Assembly (NCBI RefSeq): GCF_030817835.1
Contig: NZ_JAUSZR010000001.1
Coordinates: 1,612,001-1,676,000, forward strand
Origin: Pseudarthrobacter sp. W1I19
GTDB lineage: Bacteria > Actinomycetota > Actinomycetes > Actinomycetales > Micrococcaceae
Direction of reading: 5' to 3'
Length of the DNA: 64,000 nt
The translations under genes were made by a program, and so were the position numbers. A model generated the notes under the pieces. The model was not told where the DNA came from, did not search any database, and worked only from the letters and a program-made list of their open reading frames with translations. Shown here in pieces: positions 54,164 through 63,309 of the stretch (the first letter of the stretch is position 1; each line of letters starts with the position of its first letter).

Positions 54164-54709
54164 ATGCAGCTTCAGGTGGCACGAATCGGCAAACCCCACG
54201 GCATCCGGGGGGAAGTAACGGTCCAGGTCCTGACCGACGCCCCTGAGGACCGGTTTGTTCCGGGAACAGAATTTGTGGTCGAACCGGCCTCCGCCGGTCC
54301 GCTGACCGTCAGCAGCGCCCGCTGGAACAAGGACATCCTGCTGCTGGGCTTCGAGGAAATTACAACCCGGAATGAAGCGGAAACCCTCCGAGGCGCCAAA
54401 CTCTTCATTGACACCGAGGAACTGGACGAAGACGACGACGACGGCTGGTACGAACACGAGCTCGTGGGACTCGAAGCCCGGGTGGGATCCCAGGTGGTGG
54501 GCAAGGTTGCCGCGCTCAACACCATGCCGGTCCAGGACCTCCTGGTGGTCACCACTCCAGGCGGGGAAGAGATCCTCATACCTTTCGTTGAGCAGATCGT
54601 GCCGGAGGTCAACATTGAGGAAGGGTTTATCCTCCTCACGCCGCCGGACGGCCTGTTCGAACTGAACGTGGACCAGGACGCGGGAACCGATCCGGAAAGC
54701 AACGCCTAA
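54164..54709 (+). CDS. rimM: Ribosome maturation factor RimM
   Basis: Assists 30S assembly and 16S processing; binds S19. It has 181 residues. The N-terminal RimM barrel starts LQVARIGKPHGIRGEVTVQVLTD and the PRC-barrel domain follows after an acidic linker (DEDDDD), with ALNTMPVQDLLVV and ILIPFVEQIV. ATG 54164 has AGAGGA upstream; the frame start at 54089 is not used. The stop is directly followed by the trmD ATG. Confidence 0.95.
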   Translation: MQLQVARIGKPHGIRGEVTVQVLTDAPEDRFVPGTEFVVEPASAGPLTVSSARWNKDILLLGFEEITTRNEAETLRGAKLFIDTEELDEDDDDGWYEHELVGLEARVGSQVVGKVAALNTMPVQDLLVVTTPGGEEILIPFVEQIVPEVNIEEGFILLTPPDGLFELNVDQDAGTDPESNA

Positions 54710-55522
54710 ATGCGGATCGACGTTGTCAGTATTTTTCCCGAGTACCTGGCGCCGCTGGAACTCTCCCTGATCGGCAAGGCCCGCCAGGACGGGATCCTGG
54801 ACCTTCACGTCCACGATCTCAGGGCCTTCACCACCGACAGGCACCGGACCGTGGATGACACCCCTTACGGCGGTGGCGCGGGCATGGTGATGAAAGCTGA
54901 GCCGTGGGCCCAGGCACTGTTGTCAATTGCAGAGGGGCGCCCGGCGGGTTTGGGCAAGCCTGTCCTGATCGTCCCGTCGCCCGCGGGGGAGCGGTTCACC
55001 CAGGCCCTCGCTTATGAACTGGCCGACGAAGAGCACCTTGCGTTTGCCTGCGGACGCTATGAGGGCATCGACGAGCGGGTCATCGAGTGGTCGCATGAAC
55101 ACTTCACCGTGCGTCCCGTCAGCCTTGGCGATTACGTCCTGAATGGCGGTGAAGTGGCGGTCCTGGCCATGGTGGAGGCCATCGGCAGGCTCCTGCCCGG
55201 TGTGGTGGGCAACCCAGAGTCGCTGGTGGAGGAGTCGCACTCCGACGGGTTGCTGGAGTACCCCGTCTATACCAAGCCCTCTGTCTGGCGCGAGCGGGAA
55301 GTGCCCCCAGTCCTGCTCAGCGGCAACCATGGCAAGATCGCCCAGTGGCGCAGGCACGAACAGTTCCGTCGGACGGCGGAACGCCGCCCCGACCTGCTCG
55401 AAACGTTCGACGCCGGCAAGCTGCCCCGTGCCGACCGGGCCGCCCTGCAGGATCTGGGGTACGACGTCGTCGACGGCCGGCTGCAGCGCCGCCCCACCGC
55501 CCCGGACGGACAGCAGGACTGA
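54710..55522 (+). CDS. trmD: tRNA (guanine-37-N1)-methyltransferase
   Basis: Methylates G37 next to the anticodon to prevent frameshifts. It has 270 residues with the SPOUT-type trefoil knot: [23 protein letters not shown] and the knot [13 protein letters not shown]. It follows rimM with no gap. The C-terminal domain holds [21 protein letters not shown], typical of the family. The gap to rplS (261 bp) holds a promoter and a structured leader. Confidence 0.97.
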   Translation: MRIDVVSIFPEYLAPLELSLIGKARQDGILDLHVHDLRAFTTDRHRTVDDTPYGGGAGMVMKAEPWAQALLSIAEGRPAGLGKPVLIVPSPAGERFTQALAYELADEEHLAFACGRYEGIDERVIEWSHEHFTVRPVSLGDYVLNGGEVAVLAMVEAIGRLLPGVVGNPESLVEESHSDGLLEYPVYTKPSVWREREVPPVLLSGNHGKIAQWRRHEQFRRTAERRPDLLETFDAGKLPRADRAALQDLGYDVVDGRLQRRPTAPDGQQD

Positions 55523-55558
55523 CCGGGCCTGAATTCTTCGGGCCTCCGGCTCCCGGGA

Positions 55559-55588
55559 TTGGCTGTCCGTCGCGGACTGTGGCAAAAT
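55559..55588 (+). promoter_or_regulatory. Candidate promoter of rplS
   Basis: TTGGCT (55559-55564) and CAAAAT (55583-55588, in GGCAAAATTA) are 18 bp apart. The transcript would begin near 55595, leaving a leader of ~190 nt before rplS. Confidence 0.45.
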
Positions 55589-55671
55589 TAGTCCTTGTGT
55601 CTGCTGGGTCCGCACCTGCCACAGGGGGAGCGTAACCAACAGCTAAGACAACCGGCCACATCAATCAGTGA

Positions 55672-55776
55672 AGTGGCCGGGCTACTAAACTTTCGGCAGC
55701 AATCTCCGGTGCGCCACCAGCGTCCGGGCTTGGCTGCCGTGACCCAAAGTGAATGACCCGTGGCGTTCACCAGGAG
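55672..55776 (+). promoter_or_regulatory. Structured leader of rplS with interleaved complementary segments
   Basis: Segment pairs: CGGCAGC (55694-55700) with GCTGCCG (55733-55739), and GGTGCGCCAC (55708-55717) with GTGGCGTTCACC (55760-55771, TT bulged). The second pair's left arm lies inside the loop of the first, and its right arm ends next to AGGAG (55773-55777). A separate hairpin at 55652-55680 precedes them. Candidate L19 autoregulatory leader or attenuator. Confidence 0.45.
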
Positions 55777-55783
55777 TGCAATC

Positions 55784-56143
55784 ATGCATATTCTCGATTC
55801 CGTAGATGCAGCCTCGCTGCGCACCGATGTTCCCGCGTTCCGCGCAGGTGACACCCTCAAGGTTCACGTGAACATCATCGAAGGCAAGAACACCCGTGTC
55901 CAGGTATTCCAGGGCTTCGTCCTGGGCCGCCAGGGCGAGGGCGTCCGCGAGACCTTCACTGTCCGCAAGGTGTCCTTCGGTGTCGGCGTGGAGCGTACCT
56001 TCCCGGTACACTCCCCGATCATCGAAAAGATCGAGGTCGTTACCAAGGGTGACGTCCGTCGCGCCAAGCTTTACTACATGCGTGCACTGCGCGGTAAGGC
56101 TGCGAAGATCAAGGAAAAGCGCGACTTCAGCACCGCCAAGTAG
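55784..56143 (+). CDS. rplS: 50S ribosomal protein L19
   Basis: Large-subunit protein at the 30S-50S interface. It has 119 residues, standard, with [26 protein letters not shown] and [23 protein letters not shown] 55784 has AGGAG 7-11 bases upstream; a frame from 55760 would start inside the leader hairpin. Its leader is ~190 nt and structured. The signal peptidase pair follows after 56 bp. Confidence 0.97.
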   Translation: MHILDSVDAASLRTDVPAFRAGDTLKVHVNIIEGKNTRVQVFQGFVLGRQGEGVRETFTVRKVSFGVGVERTFPVHSPIIEKIEVVTKGDVRRAKLYYMRALRGKAAKIKEKRDFSTAK

Positions 56144-56199
56144 TCCTTTTCGGACCTACACAGGCAGGGCCGCAGCCGTACCCGGCCAGCGCCGGAGCC

Positions 56200-56904
56200 A
56201 TGCACCAGCGCCCAGGATACGGACTTATGGACCAGACAAAACGCCAGCCCCCCAAAACGGGCTGGCGTTTTGTGTTCCTTGCCTTTGTGCTGGCCATTGC
56301 GGTCAGCGGGCTGGTCCGCTCACTCTGGCTGGATGTCTACTACATTCCGTCCGAGTCCATGGAACCGCTCCTCCAGGGCGGGGACCGGATCCTCGTCTCG
56401 CGCACTGATTTCACCGCTGAACCGGTCCGGCGCGGGGACATCGTGGTCTTTGACGGCCGGGGAACGTTTGCGCCGCTCAACAGCGGCAAGGGCCCGTTCG
56501 TGGACGCCATGGTGGCCATCACCCAATGGCTTGGCCTGACCGGCAGTGACACCACGTACGTCAAGCGCGTCATCGGCCTCCCGGGGGATACGGTGGTCTG
56601 CTGCGACGCCGGCGGGAAAATCACCGTCAACGGCCACCCATTGGCCGAGCCGTATATTTTTCCCGGCGATCACCCCAGTACCCAGAAGTTCACCGCAGAA
56701 GTGCCGGACGGGCGGCTGTGGCTGTTGGGCGACCACCGGTCAGTTTCGGCCGACTCCCGGAGCCTGCTGGGTGCACCGGGCGGGGGGATGGTACCCCTGG
56801 ACAGGGTGATTGGCAGACCCGTCCAGATTGTCTGGCCGCTTGATAGATTTGCTGCAGTACCTCGGCCGCCAGCGGCAGGGCCCATAACAGAGAACGGACA
56901 GTAG
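56200..56904 (+). CDS. lepB: Signal peptidase I (first copy)
   Basis: Membrane protease that removes signal peptides of exported proteins. It has 234 residues. One N-terminal membrane helix (FVFLAFVLAIAVSGLVRSLWL), then IPSESMEPL with catalytic Ser53, and [12 protein letters not shown] with the general-base Lys122. The C-terminal box reads LLGDHRSVSADSR. ATG 56227 is an alternative start. It is placed after rplS, as usual in actinobacteria, and abuts the second lepB with no gap. Confidence 0.92.
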   Translation: MHQRPGYGLMDQTKRQPPKTGWRFVFLAFVLAIAVSGLVRSLWLDVYYIPSESMEPLLQGGDRILVSRTDFTAEPVRRGDIVVFDGRGTFAPLNSGKGPFVDAMVAITQWLGLTGSDTTYVKRVIGLPGDTVVCCDAGGKITVNGHPLAEPYIFPGDHPSTQKFTAEVPDGRLWLLGDHRSVSADSRSLLGAPGGGMVPLDRVIGRPVQIVWPLDRFAAVPRPPAAGPITENGQ

Positions 56905-57729
56905 ATGCCCGAGAACCACCCGCGGATCCCCGAGCCGCGTCCGGACAGCGCTCCGGATTCCCCGGCCAGTGCTGCACCGGAAGCAGCGGCGGCTCCGGAA
57001 GCACCTTCCAGGGCTGCGGGCAGCCGTGCCGAAGCGAGGGCAGCCGACGAAAAGACGGGCGGAAGCCAGGTGCTCGCCTGGCTGAAGGAAATAGCCACGG
57101 TAGTGGTCATCGCGGTGGTGCTCTCCTTCCTGATCAAAACATTCCTGTTCCGGGCCTTCTTCATCCCGTCCGAATCCATGGTGAACACGCTGGATGTGGA
57201 TGACCGGATTTTTGTTAACCTCCTGGTACCGGAACCGTTCTCGCTGAGCCGCGGGGACGTTGTGGTTTTCCGCGACACCAAGGGCTGGCTGCCGGCCGCG
57301 CCGGAAAAGACCGACGGGCCCTTCACGTGGGTGCAGGACGGCCTGACGTTTGTTGGCCTCCTGCCGGACAACTCCGAGCAACACCTGGTCAAGAGGGTCA
57401 TCGGGCTGCCGGGGGACCATGTGGTCTGCTGTGACGCCGGCGGTAAACTGACCATTAACGGAACCGCCATTGACGAAAAGTACATCAATGCTGCCGAGGT
57501 TCCGCAGGTCCGCAACTTCGATGTGACTGTCCCCGAAGGCAAGGTGTGGGTGATGGGTGATAACCGGAACCATTCCGCCGATTCGCGCGCGCACTTGGAT
57601 GCCGGCGGCGGTTTCATCGATATGGCGGATCTTGAAGGCAAGGCTGCTGTCATCGCGTGGCCGCTGAGCCGGATCACAACCCTGGACAACTACCCGGACG
57701 TGTTCCGGAACGTTCCGGTGGCGCCCTGA
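56905..57729 (+). CDS. lepB: Signal peptidase I (second copy, with long Ala/Pro-rich N-terminus)
   Basis: A 274-residue paralogue of the preceding gene. The first ~55 residues are disordered and rich in Ala, Pro and Glu, followed by a membrane helix ([19 protein letters not shown]), FIPSESMVN with catalytic Ser91, and [11 protein letters not shown] with Lys163. Box E is [13 protein letters not shown]. The two copies share about the whole catalytic core but differ in N-termini and in the substrate-site loops, so they may divide substrates. The start directly follows the first copy's stop. Confidence 0.92.
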   Translation: MPENHPRIPEPRPDSAPDSPASAAPEAAAAPEAPSRAAGSRAEARAADEKTGGSQVLAWLKEIATVVVIAVVLSFLIKTFLFRAFFIPSESMVNTLDVDDRIFVNLLVPEPFSLSRGDVVVFRDTKGWLPAAPEKTDGPFTWVQDGLTFVGLLPDNSEQHLVKRVIGLPGDHVVCCDAGGKLTINGTAIDEKYINAAEVPQVRNFDVTVPEGKVWVMGDNRNHSADSRAHLDAGGGFIDMADLEGKAAVIAWPLSRITTLDNYPDVFRNVPVAP

Positions 57730-57731
57730 CC

Positions 57732-58583
57732 ATGTCCCCGTTAGTTAAGGCCGGCCCCGCCAAGTCTGGCGCGGCGAAGGGCGGCACGGCGAAGGGCCGG
57801 GCCGGTTCCGCGAAAGCAGCCCGTCCCGCCAAGGCGCCCACCCTGCGGCACGAACGGACGTTCAAGGCGCAGGGCGTGCGCCTTATCGCCGGTGTTGATG
57901 AAGTGGGCCGCGGCGCTCTTGCCGGTCCCGTCAGCGTCGGTATCGCCGTCGTCGACGTGGAGCGCCAGCGGCCGCTGGCCGGGGTGCGGGACAGTAAGCT
58001 CCTCAGCCCGGCGGAACGGGAACGCCTTGATCCACTGGTCCGCCGGTGGAGTGTGGCATCCGCCGTGGGGCACGCGTCGGCGCAGGAAATTGATGCCCTG
58101 GGCATTATTGCCGCGCTGCGTTTGGCTGGAACCCGCGCCTGGCAGGAGATTCTGGCGGTGGGCGTGAACCCGGACATGGTGCTCCTGGACGGCAGCCATA
58201 ACTGGCTGTCCCCGGCAGAACAGCTGTCCCTCTTTGACGAGCCGGTGCTTGAAGCCGCATGTGAGGCGCCGGTTCATACCAAGATCAAAGCGGATATGCA
58301 GTGCCTGAGCGTGGCTGCCGCGAGCGTGATCGCCAAGGTGGAGCGGGACAGGATGATGAAGGAACTCCATACGGAGTACCCGGACTTCGGCTGGGACATC
58401 AACAAGGGCTATGCCACCGTGCTGCACCGGGACGTCCTCCGTGCGGCGGGGCCAACCCCGTACCACCGGGTGAGCTGGCGCCTGCTCGGCGGGGAGTTGC
58501 TCGACGGGGCGCAGGAGGATACCCATCCTGACGACGTCCTGGACAGGGACAACGCCGGCGACGGGCCCGCCGCCGAAGACTGA
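57732..58583 (+). CDS. rnhB: Ribonuclease HII
   Basis: Removes ribonucleotides from RNA-DNA hybrids. It has 283 residues. The catalytic start [13 protein letters not shown] has Asp56 and Glu57; LLDGSHNW and [11 protein letters not shown] hold the remaining acids. The first ~45 residues (repeated [12 protein letters not shown]) form a Lys/Ala-rich extension that most RNase HII proteins lack. ATG 57732 follows lepB at 2 bp. Confidence 0.94.
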   Translation: MSPLVKAGPAKSGAAKGGTAKGRAGSAKAARPAKAPTLRHERTFKAQGVRLIAGVDEVGRGALAGPVSVGIAVVDVERQRPLAGVRDSKLLSPAERERLDPLVRRWSVASAVGHASAQEIDALGIIAALRLAGTRAWQEILAVGVNPDMVLLDGSHNWLSPAEQLSLFDEPVLEAACEAPVHTKIKADMQCLSVAAASVIAKVERDRMMKELHTEYPDFGWDINKGYATVLHRDVLRAAGPTPYHRVSWRLLGGELLDGAQEDTHPDDVLDRDNAGDGPAAED

Positions 58584-58676
58584 GCCCGGCAGCGGACTGG
58601 TTACTGGCTTTGGAGTCTGCCGCCCGTACGTACGGCACGGGCTCCAGTGGCGCCGGACATGGTGCAAGATGGAAGC

Positions 58677-59003
58677 ATGAGTGCTGAGGATCTTGAAAAC
58701 TACGAAACCGACATGGAGCTGCAGCTCTACCGTGAATACCGCGACGTCGTCGGACTGTTCAGCTACGTTGTCGAGACCGAACGGCGCTTCTACCTGGCCA
58801 ACCATGTGGACCTCCAGGCCCGCAGCGCCGACGGCGAAGTCTACTTCGACCTGACCCTGCAGGACGCCTGGGTGTGGGACGTGTACCGCTCGGCGCGGTT
58901 CGTCAAGAGTGTCCGGGTCCTTACGTTCAAGGACGTCAACGTGGAAGAGCTTCCGCGCAACGAGGAACTGGCGCTGCCCAAGGACGTTGGCCTGGGCCAG
59001 TAA
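58677..59003 (+). CDS. DUF2469 family protein
   Basis: A small acidic protein of 108 residues, belonging to the actinobacterial DUF2469 family that is always found after rnhB. It starts MSAEDLENYETDMELQLYREYRDVV and carries FSYVVETERRFYLAN. No function is known. ATG 58677 has GGAAGC directly upstream and CAAGAT 6 bp before, so a short or absent leader is possible. A good terminator follows. Confidence 0.93.
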   Translation: MSAEDLENYETDMELQLYREYRDVVGLFSYVVETERRFYLANHVDLQARSADGEVYFDLTLQDAWVWDVYRSARFVKSVRVLTFKDVNVEELPRNEELALPKDVGLGQ

Positions 59004-59013
59004 TACCTGACGG

Positions 59014-59060
59014 GCCGCCGGGGACTTGTCCTGCACAGTCACCCCGGCGGCTGTTTTGTG
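59014..59060 (+). terminator. Rho-independent terminator after DUF2469
   Basis: GCCGCCGGGG (59014-59023) pairs with CCCCGGCGGC (59042-59051), followed by TGTTTTGTG. It separates the rplS-lepB-rnhB-DUF2469 genes from yraN-comM-dprA. Confidence 0.85.
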
Positions 59061-59125
59061 CACATACGGCACAAGCTCCATTACCTCCGCAAGCGCGCGG
59101 CCGCAGGCTGGTTGCGGAGGTAGAA

Positions 59126-59482
59126 ATGAAATCAAAAGACCTGTTGGGCCGCCGCGGCGAGGACCTCGCCACGGACTATCTTGAGTCCCTCGGCATGCTG
59201 GTGGTGGAGCGCAACTGGCGCTGCACCGAGGGCGAAATCGACATTGTGGCCCTGGACGGCGATGCCTTGGTGATTGCCGAAGTGAAGACCCGCCGATCCC
59301 TCGACTACGGCCACCCCTTTGAAGCCGTTGGTCCGGAGAAGCTCGCCCGCCTGCACCGGCTCGGTTCCGCCTGGTGCCGTGACCGGGAGCTGCGAATGCC
59401 GCTGCGGCGGGTGGATGTCATCGCCGTCCTGGACGACGGCGGCGGCAAACCCTTGGTGGAGCACCTCAAGGGGGTGGGGTGA
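59126..59482 (+). CDS. UPF0102/YraN-family nuclease-fold protein
   Basis: A 118-residue protein of the YraN family with a restriction-endonuclease-like core. Residues GRRGEDLATDYLE, RNWRCTEGEIDIVALDG and VIAEVKTR form the (E)-D-ExK pattern of that fold. Function unproven; often next to comM and rnhB. ATG 59126 has GGAGG 7-11 bases upstream; the long frame from 58874 is not used. Its stop is followed at once by the comM-like ATG. Confidence 0.92.
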   Translation: MKSKDLLGRRGEDLATDYLESLGMLVVERNWRCTEGEIDIVALDGDALVIAEVKTRRSLDYGHPFEAVGPEKLARLHRLGSAWCRDRELRMPLRRVDVIAVLDDGGGKPLVEHLKGVG

Positions 59483-61027
59483 ATGGCCCTCGGCAGAACC
59501 TACTCCATCGCCCTTGTCGGGCTCAACGGCTACATCGTGGAGGTCGAGGCGGACATCGGCCAAACCCTGCCGGCCTTTATCCTTCTTGGGCTGCCTGACG
59601 CCTCGTTGAATGAAGCCAAGGAGCGCATCCGCTCGGCAGCCAAGAATTCCGGGATCCCGCTGAGCCGCCGGAAGATCACCGCCAACCTCATTCCGGCCTC
59701 CCTGCCCAAACGCGGCTCGGGGTTCGACCTCGCAGTCACCATGGCCGTGCTGCGGGCGGCGAATGACATCAAGCCAACTGGAAAAACGGTCTTCATCGCG
59801 GAGCTGGGGCTTGACGGCAGGCTGCGCCCGGTCCGCGGCATCCTGCCCGCCGTGATGGCATCGGTCCAGGCCGGCTATCCGGACATCGTGGTGGCGCACG
59901 CCAACCTGGCCGAGGCCGCCCTGGTTCCCGGCGCCACCGTCAGGGGCTACCGCACCCTCGCCCGCCTGGCCCTCGATTTCGGTGCGGACCCGCAGGAGCT
60001 TGCCCTGGATTTTGAACCGGATGATTTGCAGCTTCCAGCCGATGAGGAGGAGGATGACGGCGTCTATCCGGACATGGCCGATGTTTCCGGGCAGGGCGAT
60101 GCGAGGCGGGCCCTCGAAGTGGCAGCAGCCGGCGCGCACCACCTACTCCTGATGGGTCCGCCGGGCGCCGGCAAGACGATGCTGGCTGAACGCCTGCCCG
60201 GACTGTTGCCGGACCTTGCCGACCATGAGGCCATGGAGGTTACCGCCATCCATTCGCTCTGCGGCCTGCCATCGTCCTCAGCCCGGCTGCTGCGCCGCCC
60301 GCCCTTCGAAAGCCCGCACCACTCGGCCACCGCCGCCGCGATCATCGGCGGCGGCTCGGGCCTGCCCAGGCCCGGCGCGGCCTCCCGTGCCCATCGGGGC
60401 GTTCTCTTCCTGGACGAGGCTCCCGAGTATGAGCGCCGCGTCCTGGATGCACTGCGGCAGCCGTTGGAGAGTGGAGAACTGGTGATTCACCGCTCCGCCG
60501 GCACCGCTGCCTATCCTGCCCGGTTCCAGCTGGTTCTGGCCGCCAACCCCTGCCCCTGCGGCAAGGCATCGGGCAAGGGCCTGGACTGCACTTGCACGCC
60601 GATGATGCGGCGGCGATACCTGGCCCGCATGTCCGGCCCGCTGCTGGACCGGGTGGATATCCAGCTCCAGGTGGACAGGGTCTCCCTGGCAGAGTTCGGG
60701 CAGGGAGGCGCCGAGGAGGACACGGCGTCCGTGGCAGACAGGGTGCGCGATGCCCGCGGGCGGCAGCTTGAACGGCTGCAGCCCTTCGGCCTGGAAACAA
60801 ACGCCCAGGTACCCGGCCGCGTACTGCGGGGAGAACTCCGGCTGCCGCCGGCCTGCACCCGCATCCTCGACCATTCGCTGGAGCGCGGCGTACTCACCGC
60901 CCGCGGCTATGACCGGGTTCTTCGCCTGGCCTGGACCATGGCGGACCTTGGGCACAGGGAACGGCCGGACGTCAACGATATCGGGCAGGCGCTGGGACTG
61001 CGGCAGGCTGCGGCGGTAGCCGCATGA
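59483..61027 (+). CDS. YifB/ComM-family AAA+ ATPase (Mg-chelatase-like)
   Basis: A 514-residue protein. The N-terminal domain is Lon-like (RTYSIALVGLNGYIVEVEADIG), then an AAA+ core with Walker A MGPPGAGKTMLAERLPGLLP, Walker B VLFLDEAPEY, and a cysteine-rich insert NPCPCGKASGKGLDCTC. ComM of Vibrio is a branch-migration helicase in natural transformation; in most bacteria the role is unknown. It overlaps dprA by 4 bp. Confidence 0.93.
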   Translation: MALGRTYSIALVGLNGYIVEVEADIGQTLPAFILLGLPDASLNEAKERIRSAAKNSGIPLSRRKITANLIPASLPKRGSGFDLAVTMAVLRAANDIKPTGKTVFIAELGLDGRLRPVRGILPAVMASVQAGYPDIVVAHANLAEAALVPGATVRGYRTLARLALDFGADPQELALDFEPDDLQLPADEEEDDGVYPDMADVSGQGDARRALEVAAAGAHHLLLMGPPGAGKTMLAERLPGLLPDLADHEAMEVTAIHSLCGLPSSSARLLRRPPFESPHHSATAAAIIGGGSGLPRPGAASRAHRGVLFLDEAPEYERRVLDALRQPLESGELVIHRSAGTAAYPARFQLVLAANPCPCGKASGKGLDCTCTPMMRRRYLARMSGPLLDRVDIQLQVDRVSLAEFGQGGAEEDTASVADRVRDARGRQLERLQPFGLETNAQVPGRVLRGELRLPPACTRILDHSLERGVLTARGYDRVLRLAWTMADLGHRERPDVNDIGQALGLRQAAAVAA

Positions 61028-62223
61028 CGAGGATCCGGGTGGACTCAGAAAGGGTGGCGCGAGCCGCGCTTGCCCGGTTGATGGAACCCCAGGATGCTGC
61101 CGGCCTGGCACTGGTGCAGATCTGCGGTGCAGTGGATGCCCTGCGGATTGCCACCGGCCAGGTTTCTGCCGGAACGGAGCTGGAGCGTGAGATCACCTCG
61201 CTCCTGACGGACAGCGGGTCCGCCGCCAGCTGGTCCGGGATGGCCGGGTCGTTGAAGCGCTGGCAGCCCCGGATTCCGGATCTGGCCCCGGAACGGGACC
61301 TCGCGACGATGGCACGGCTGGGCGGCAGGCTGATCATCCCGTCGGACGAGCTATGGCCGGTCCAGCTCTCGGACCTGGGCATCCAGGAACCCCTCTGCCT
61401 GTGGTGGCGGGGGCAGGAGCAGCCCCTACCGGGGGCGGAGAAGTGCATCGCACTCGTCGGGTCGCGGGACAGTACCAGCTATGGGGCATCAGTAACAGGA
61501 GACATGGCATACTCCTTGGCGCAACGGGGCCTCACTATCGTGTCCGGTGGCGCCTACGGCATTGATGCGCACGCCCACCGTGCCGCGCTTGCCGGCGCTT
61601 CGGCAGCGGTACCCACCATCGCCGTAATGGCCGGCGGTGTTGACCGCTTCTACCCCTCCGGGAATGAAGACCTGCTCCGCGCAGTTTGCAACCAGGGAGC
61701 TGTGATAGCGGAAGTTCCACCGGGCTCGGCGCCCACCCGTTACCGGTTCCTGCAGCGGAACAGGCTCATCGCCGCCATGTCGGCAGTGACGGTGGTTGTG
61801 GAAGCCCGCTGGCGGTCAGGAGCCCTGAACACGGCTCATCACGCCGAGACGCTGGGACGGGCGGTGGGTGCCGTCCCCGGCTCAGTGCACAGCGCCAATT
61901 CGGCCGGCTGTCACCGGCTGCTCCGGGATGGCGGCGCCGTGTGCGTCACAGACGCGGCCGAAATCGCCGAGCTGGCAGGCCCCAGTGGCGCCGCGCTTAC
62001 AGAACCGCGCCAGGGCGGAGCCGAAGTCCAGGACGGGCTGACCCTCGAAGACCTGATCCTCCTGGATGCGCTTCCCCTGCGGTCCACCACGTCGGTCGAG
62101 AAACTCTGTTCCGTGGCCGGACTCGGGCCGGAATCAGTGCGGGCGGGGCTCGGCCGGCTGGGGCTGCTCGGGCTGGCAGTGTCGGAGCGGGGCGGCTGGA
62201 AACGTGGCAAGGCGTCAGTGTGA
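61024..62223 (+). CDS. dprA: DNA-processing protein DprA
   Basis: Loads RecA on incoming single-stranded DNA in transformable bacteria; conserved much more widely. It has 399 residues: an N-terminal helical region, the Rossmann-like core with ALVGSRDSTSYG, VSGGAYGIDAHAHRAAL, GGVDRFYPSGNEDLL and NRLIAAMS, and a C-terminal winged-helix (SVEKLCSVAGLGPESVRAGLGRLGLLGL). It is coupled to the comM-like gene (ATGA). The 97-bp gap to xerC has a GCGTGCT/AGCACGC hairpin and AGGAGG. Confidence 0.94.
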   Translation: MTRIRVDSERVARAALARLMEPQDAAGLALVQICGAVDALRIATGQVSAGTELEREITSLLTDSGSAASWSGMAGSLKRWQPRIPDLAPERDLATMARLGGRLIIPSDELWPVQLSDLGIQEPLCLWWRGQEQPLPGAEKCIALVGSRDSTSYGASVTGDMAYSLAQRGLTIVSGGAYGIDAHAHRAALAGASAAVPTIAVMAGGVDRFYPSGNEDLLRAVCNQGAVIAEVPPGSAPTRYRFLQRNRLIAAMSAVTVVVEARWRSGALNTAHHAETLGRAVGAVPGSVHSANSAGCHRLLRDGGAVCVTDAAEIAELAGPSGAALTEPRQGGAEVQDGLTLEDLILLDALPLRSTTSVEKLCSVAGLGPESVRAGLGRLGLLGLAVSERGGWKRGKASV

Positions 62224-62320
62224 CGAGGGGGAGTTGCACCAAGGCGGCGGGGGTGGCGTGCTTGACGAAGTGGATCGTGTCCAGCACGCGGGTGGCGGCA
62301 GCACCTGAGACAGTAGGAGG

Positions 62321-63247
62321 GTGGAGAACCAGGAACTGCCCCGGGAACTAGGCCGGGCGCTCGGCGCCTTCGTGACGTACCTGTCGGCGGAGCGGGCCGT
62401 GTCCCGGCACACGTTGCGTGCCTATGAGGGCGACCTGCGGAGCCTGCTGACCCATGCGGCTTCCGAGGGCGCAACCACGCTTACAGACCTGGACCTCGGA
62501 ACCCTTCGGCGGTGGCTGGGAGTGCAGAGCGAGTCCGGCGTCGCACGCTCCACTCTTGCACGCCGGGCCGCCACCGCCCGTGCCTTCACGGCATGGGCCC
62601 TCAGGGACGAGCACATCACCGCCGATCCGGCGCTGAGGCTCAAAGCACCCAAACGCGAGCAGTCCCTGCCCGGCGTCCTGCAGTCCCAGCAACTGACCAG
62701 GCTCCTGACCAGCCTGGAGGAAGCTGCCGCGGAGGGTGAACCCCTGCCAGTGCGCGACAGGGCGATCGTCGAACTGCTCTATGCCACGGGTGTCCGGGTC
62801 GGGGAGCTCACAAGCCTGGACATCGATGACCTGGACCCGGACCGGCGGACACTGCGCGTCATCGGCAAAGGCAATAAGGAACGCACCGTCCCCTACGGCG
62901 TTCCGGCGGCGGTGGCACTGGACGACTGGCTCCGGCGGGGCCGGCCAAAGTTCACCAGGGGCAACAGCGGCCCCGCCCTATTCCTGGGCCCCCGGGGAGG
63001 CCGGATCGACCAGCGGCAGGTCCGGTCGCTGGTCAATGCCCTGTTCGATGCCTTGGGTGACACTTCGGCCTCCGGCCCGCACGCCCTTCGCCACTCGGCA
63101 GCCACGCACTTGCTGGACGGCGGCGCGGACCTGCGCGCCGTCCAGGAGATCCTGGGGCACAGCAGCCTTGCCACCACCCAGATTTACACCCACGTCTCTG
63201 TGGACCGGCTGCGAAAAAGCTACCAGCAGGCACACCCCAGGGCATGA
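62321..63247 (+). CDS. xerC: Tyrosine recombinase XerC
   Basis: Resolves chromosome dimers at dif with XerD. It has 308 residues: an N-terminal SAM-like DNA-binding domain and the catalytic domain with Arg159, Lys183, His254, Arg257, His280 and nucleophile Tyr289 (LGHSSLATTQIYTHVS). GTG 62321 is the first start in frame, but AGGAGG touches it with no spacer, so either start or spacing is odd. This is the usual xerC site in actinobacteria, so it is not an integrase of a mobile element. Confidence 0.93.
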   Translation: MENQELPRELGRALGAFVTYLSAERAVSRHTLRAYEGDLRSLLTHAASEGATTLTDLDLGTLRRWLGVQSESGVARSTLARRAATARAFTAWALRDEHITADPALRLKAPKREQSLPGVLQSQQLTRLLTSLEEAAAEGEPLPVRDRAIVELLYATGVRVGELTSLDIDDLDPDRRTLRVIGKGNKERTVPYGVPAAVALDDWLRRGRPKFTRGNSGPALFLGPRGGRIDQRQVRSLVNALFDALGDTSASGPHALRHSAATHLLDGGADLRAVQEILGHSSLATTQIYTHVSVDRLRKSYQQAHPRA

Positions 63248-63303
63248 TCCCGGACAGCATGGATCAGCCAGGAATCGCACTGGCGTAATTAGGCAGCGTA
63301 CGG

Positions 63304-63309
63304 CACAAT
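63304..63309 (+). promoter_or_regulatory. Candidate -10 element upstream of the DUF3145 gene (GGCACAATAA)
   Basis: CACAAT within GGCACAATAA, 197 bp before the DUF3145 ATG. It matches the rpsP element and resembles that of rplS. The rest of the 63248-63506 gap shows no gene; a leader of ~190 nt is implied. Confidence 0.35.

Noticed and set aside
59483..62223. comM-like and dprA genes as proof of natural competence
   Set aside because: Both are conserved in many non-transformable bacteria, and no uptake genes (comEA, comEC, pilins) are present in the window.
62321..63247. XerC-type recombinase as an integrase of a mobile element
   Set aside because: It is in the conserved dprA-xerC position of actinobacteria and has no att-like repeats or cargo genes beside it.
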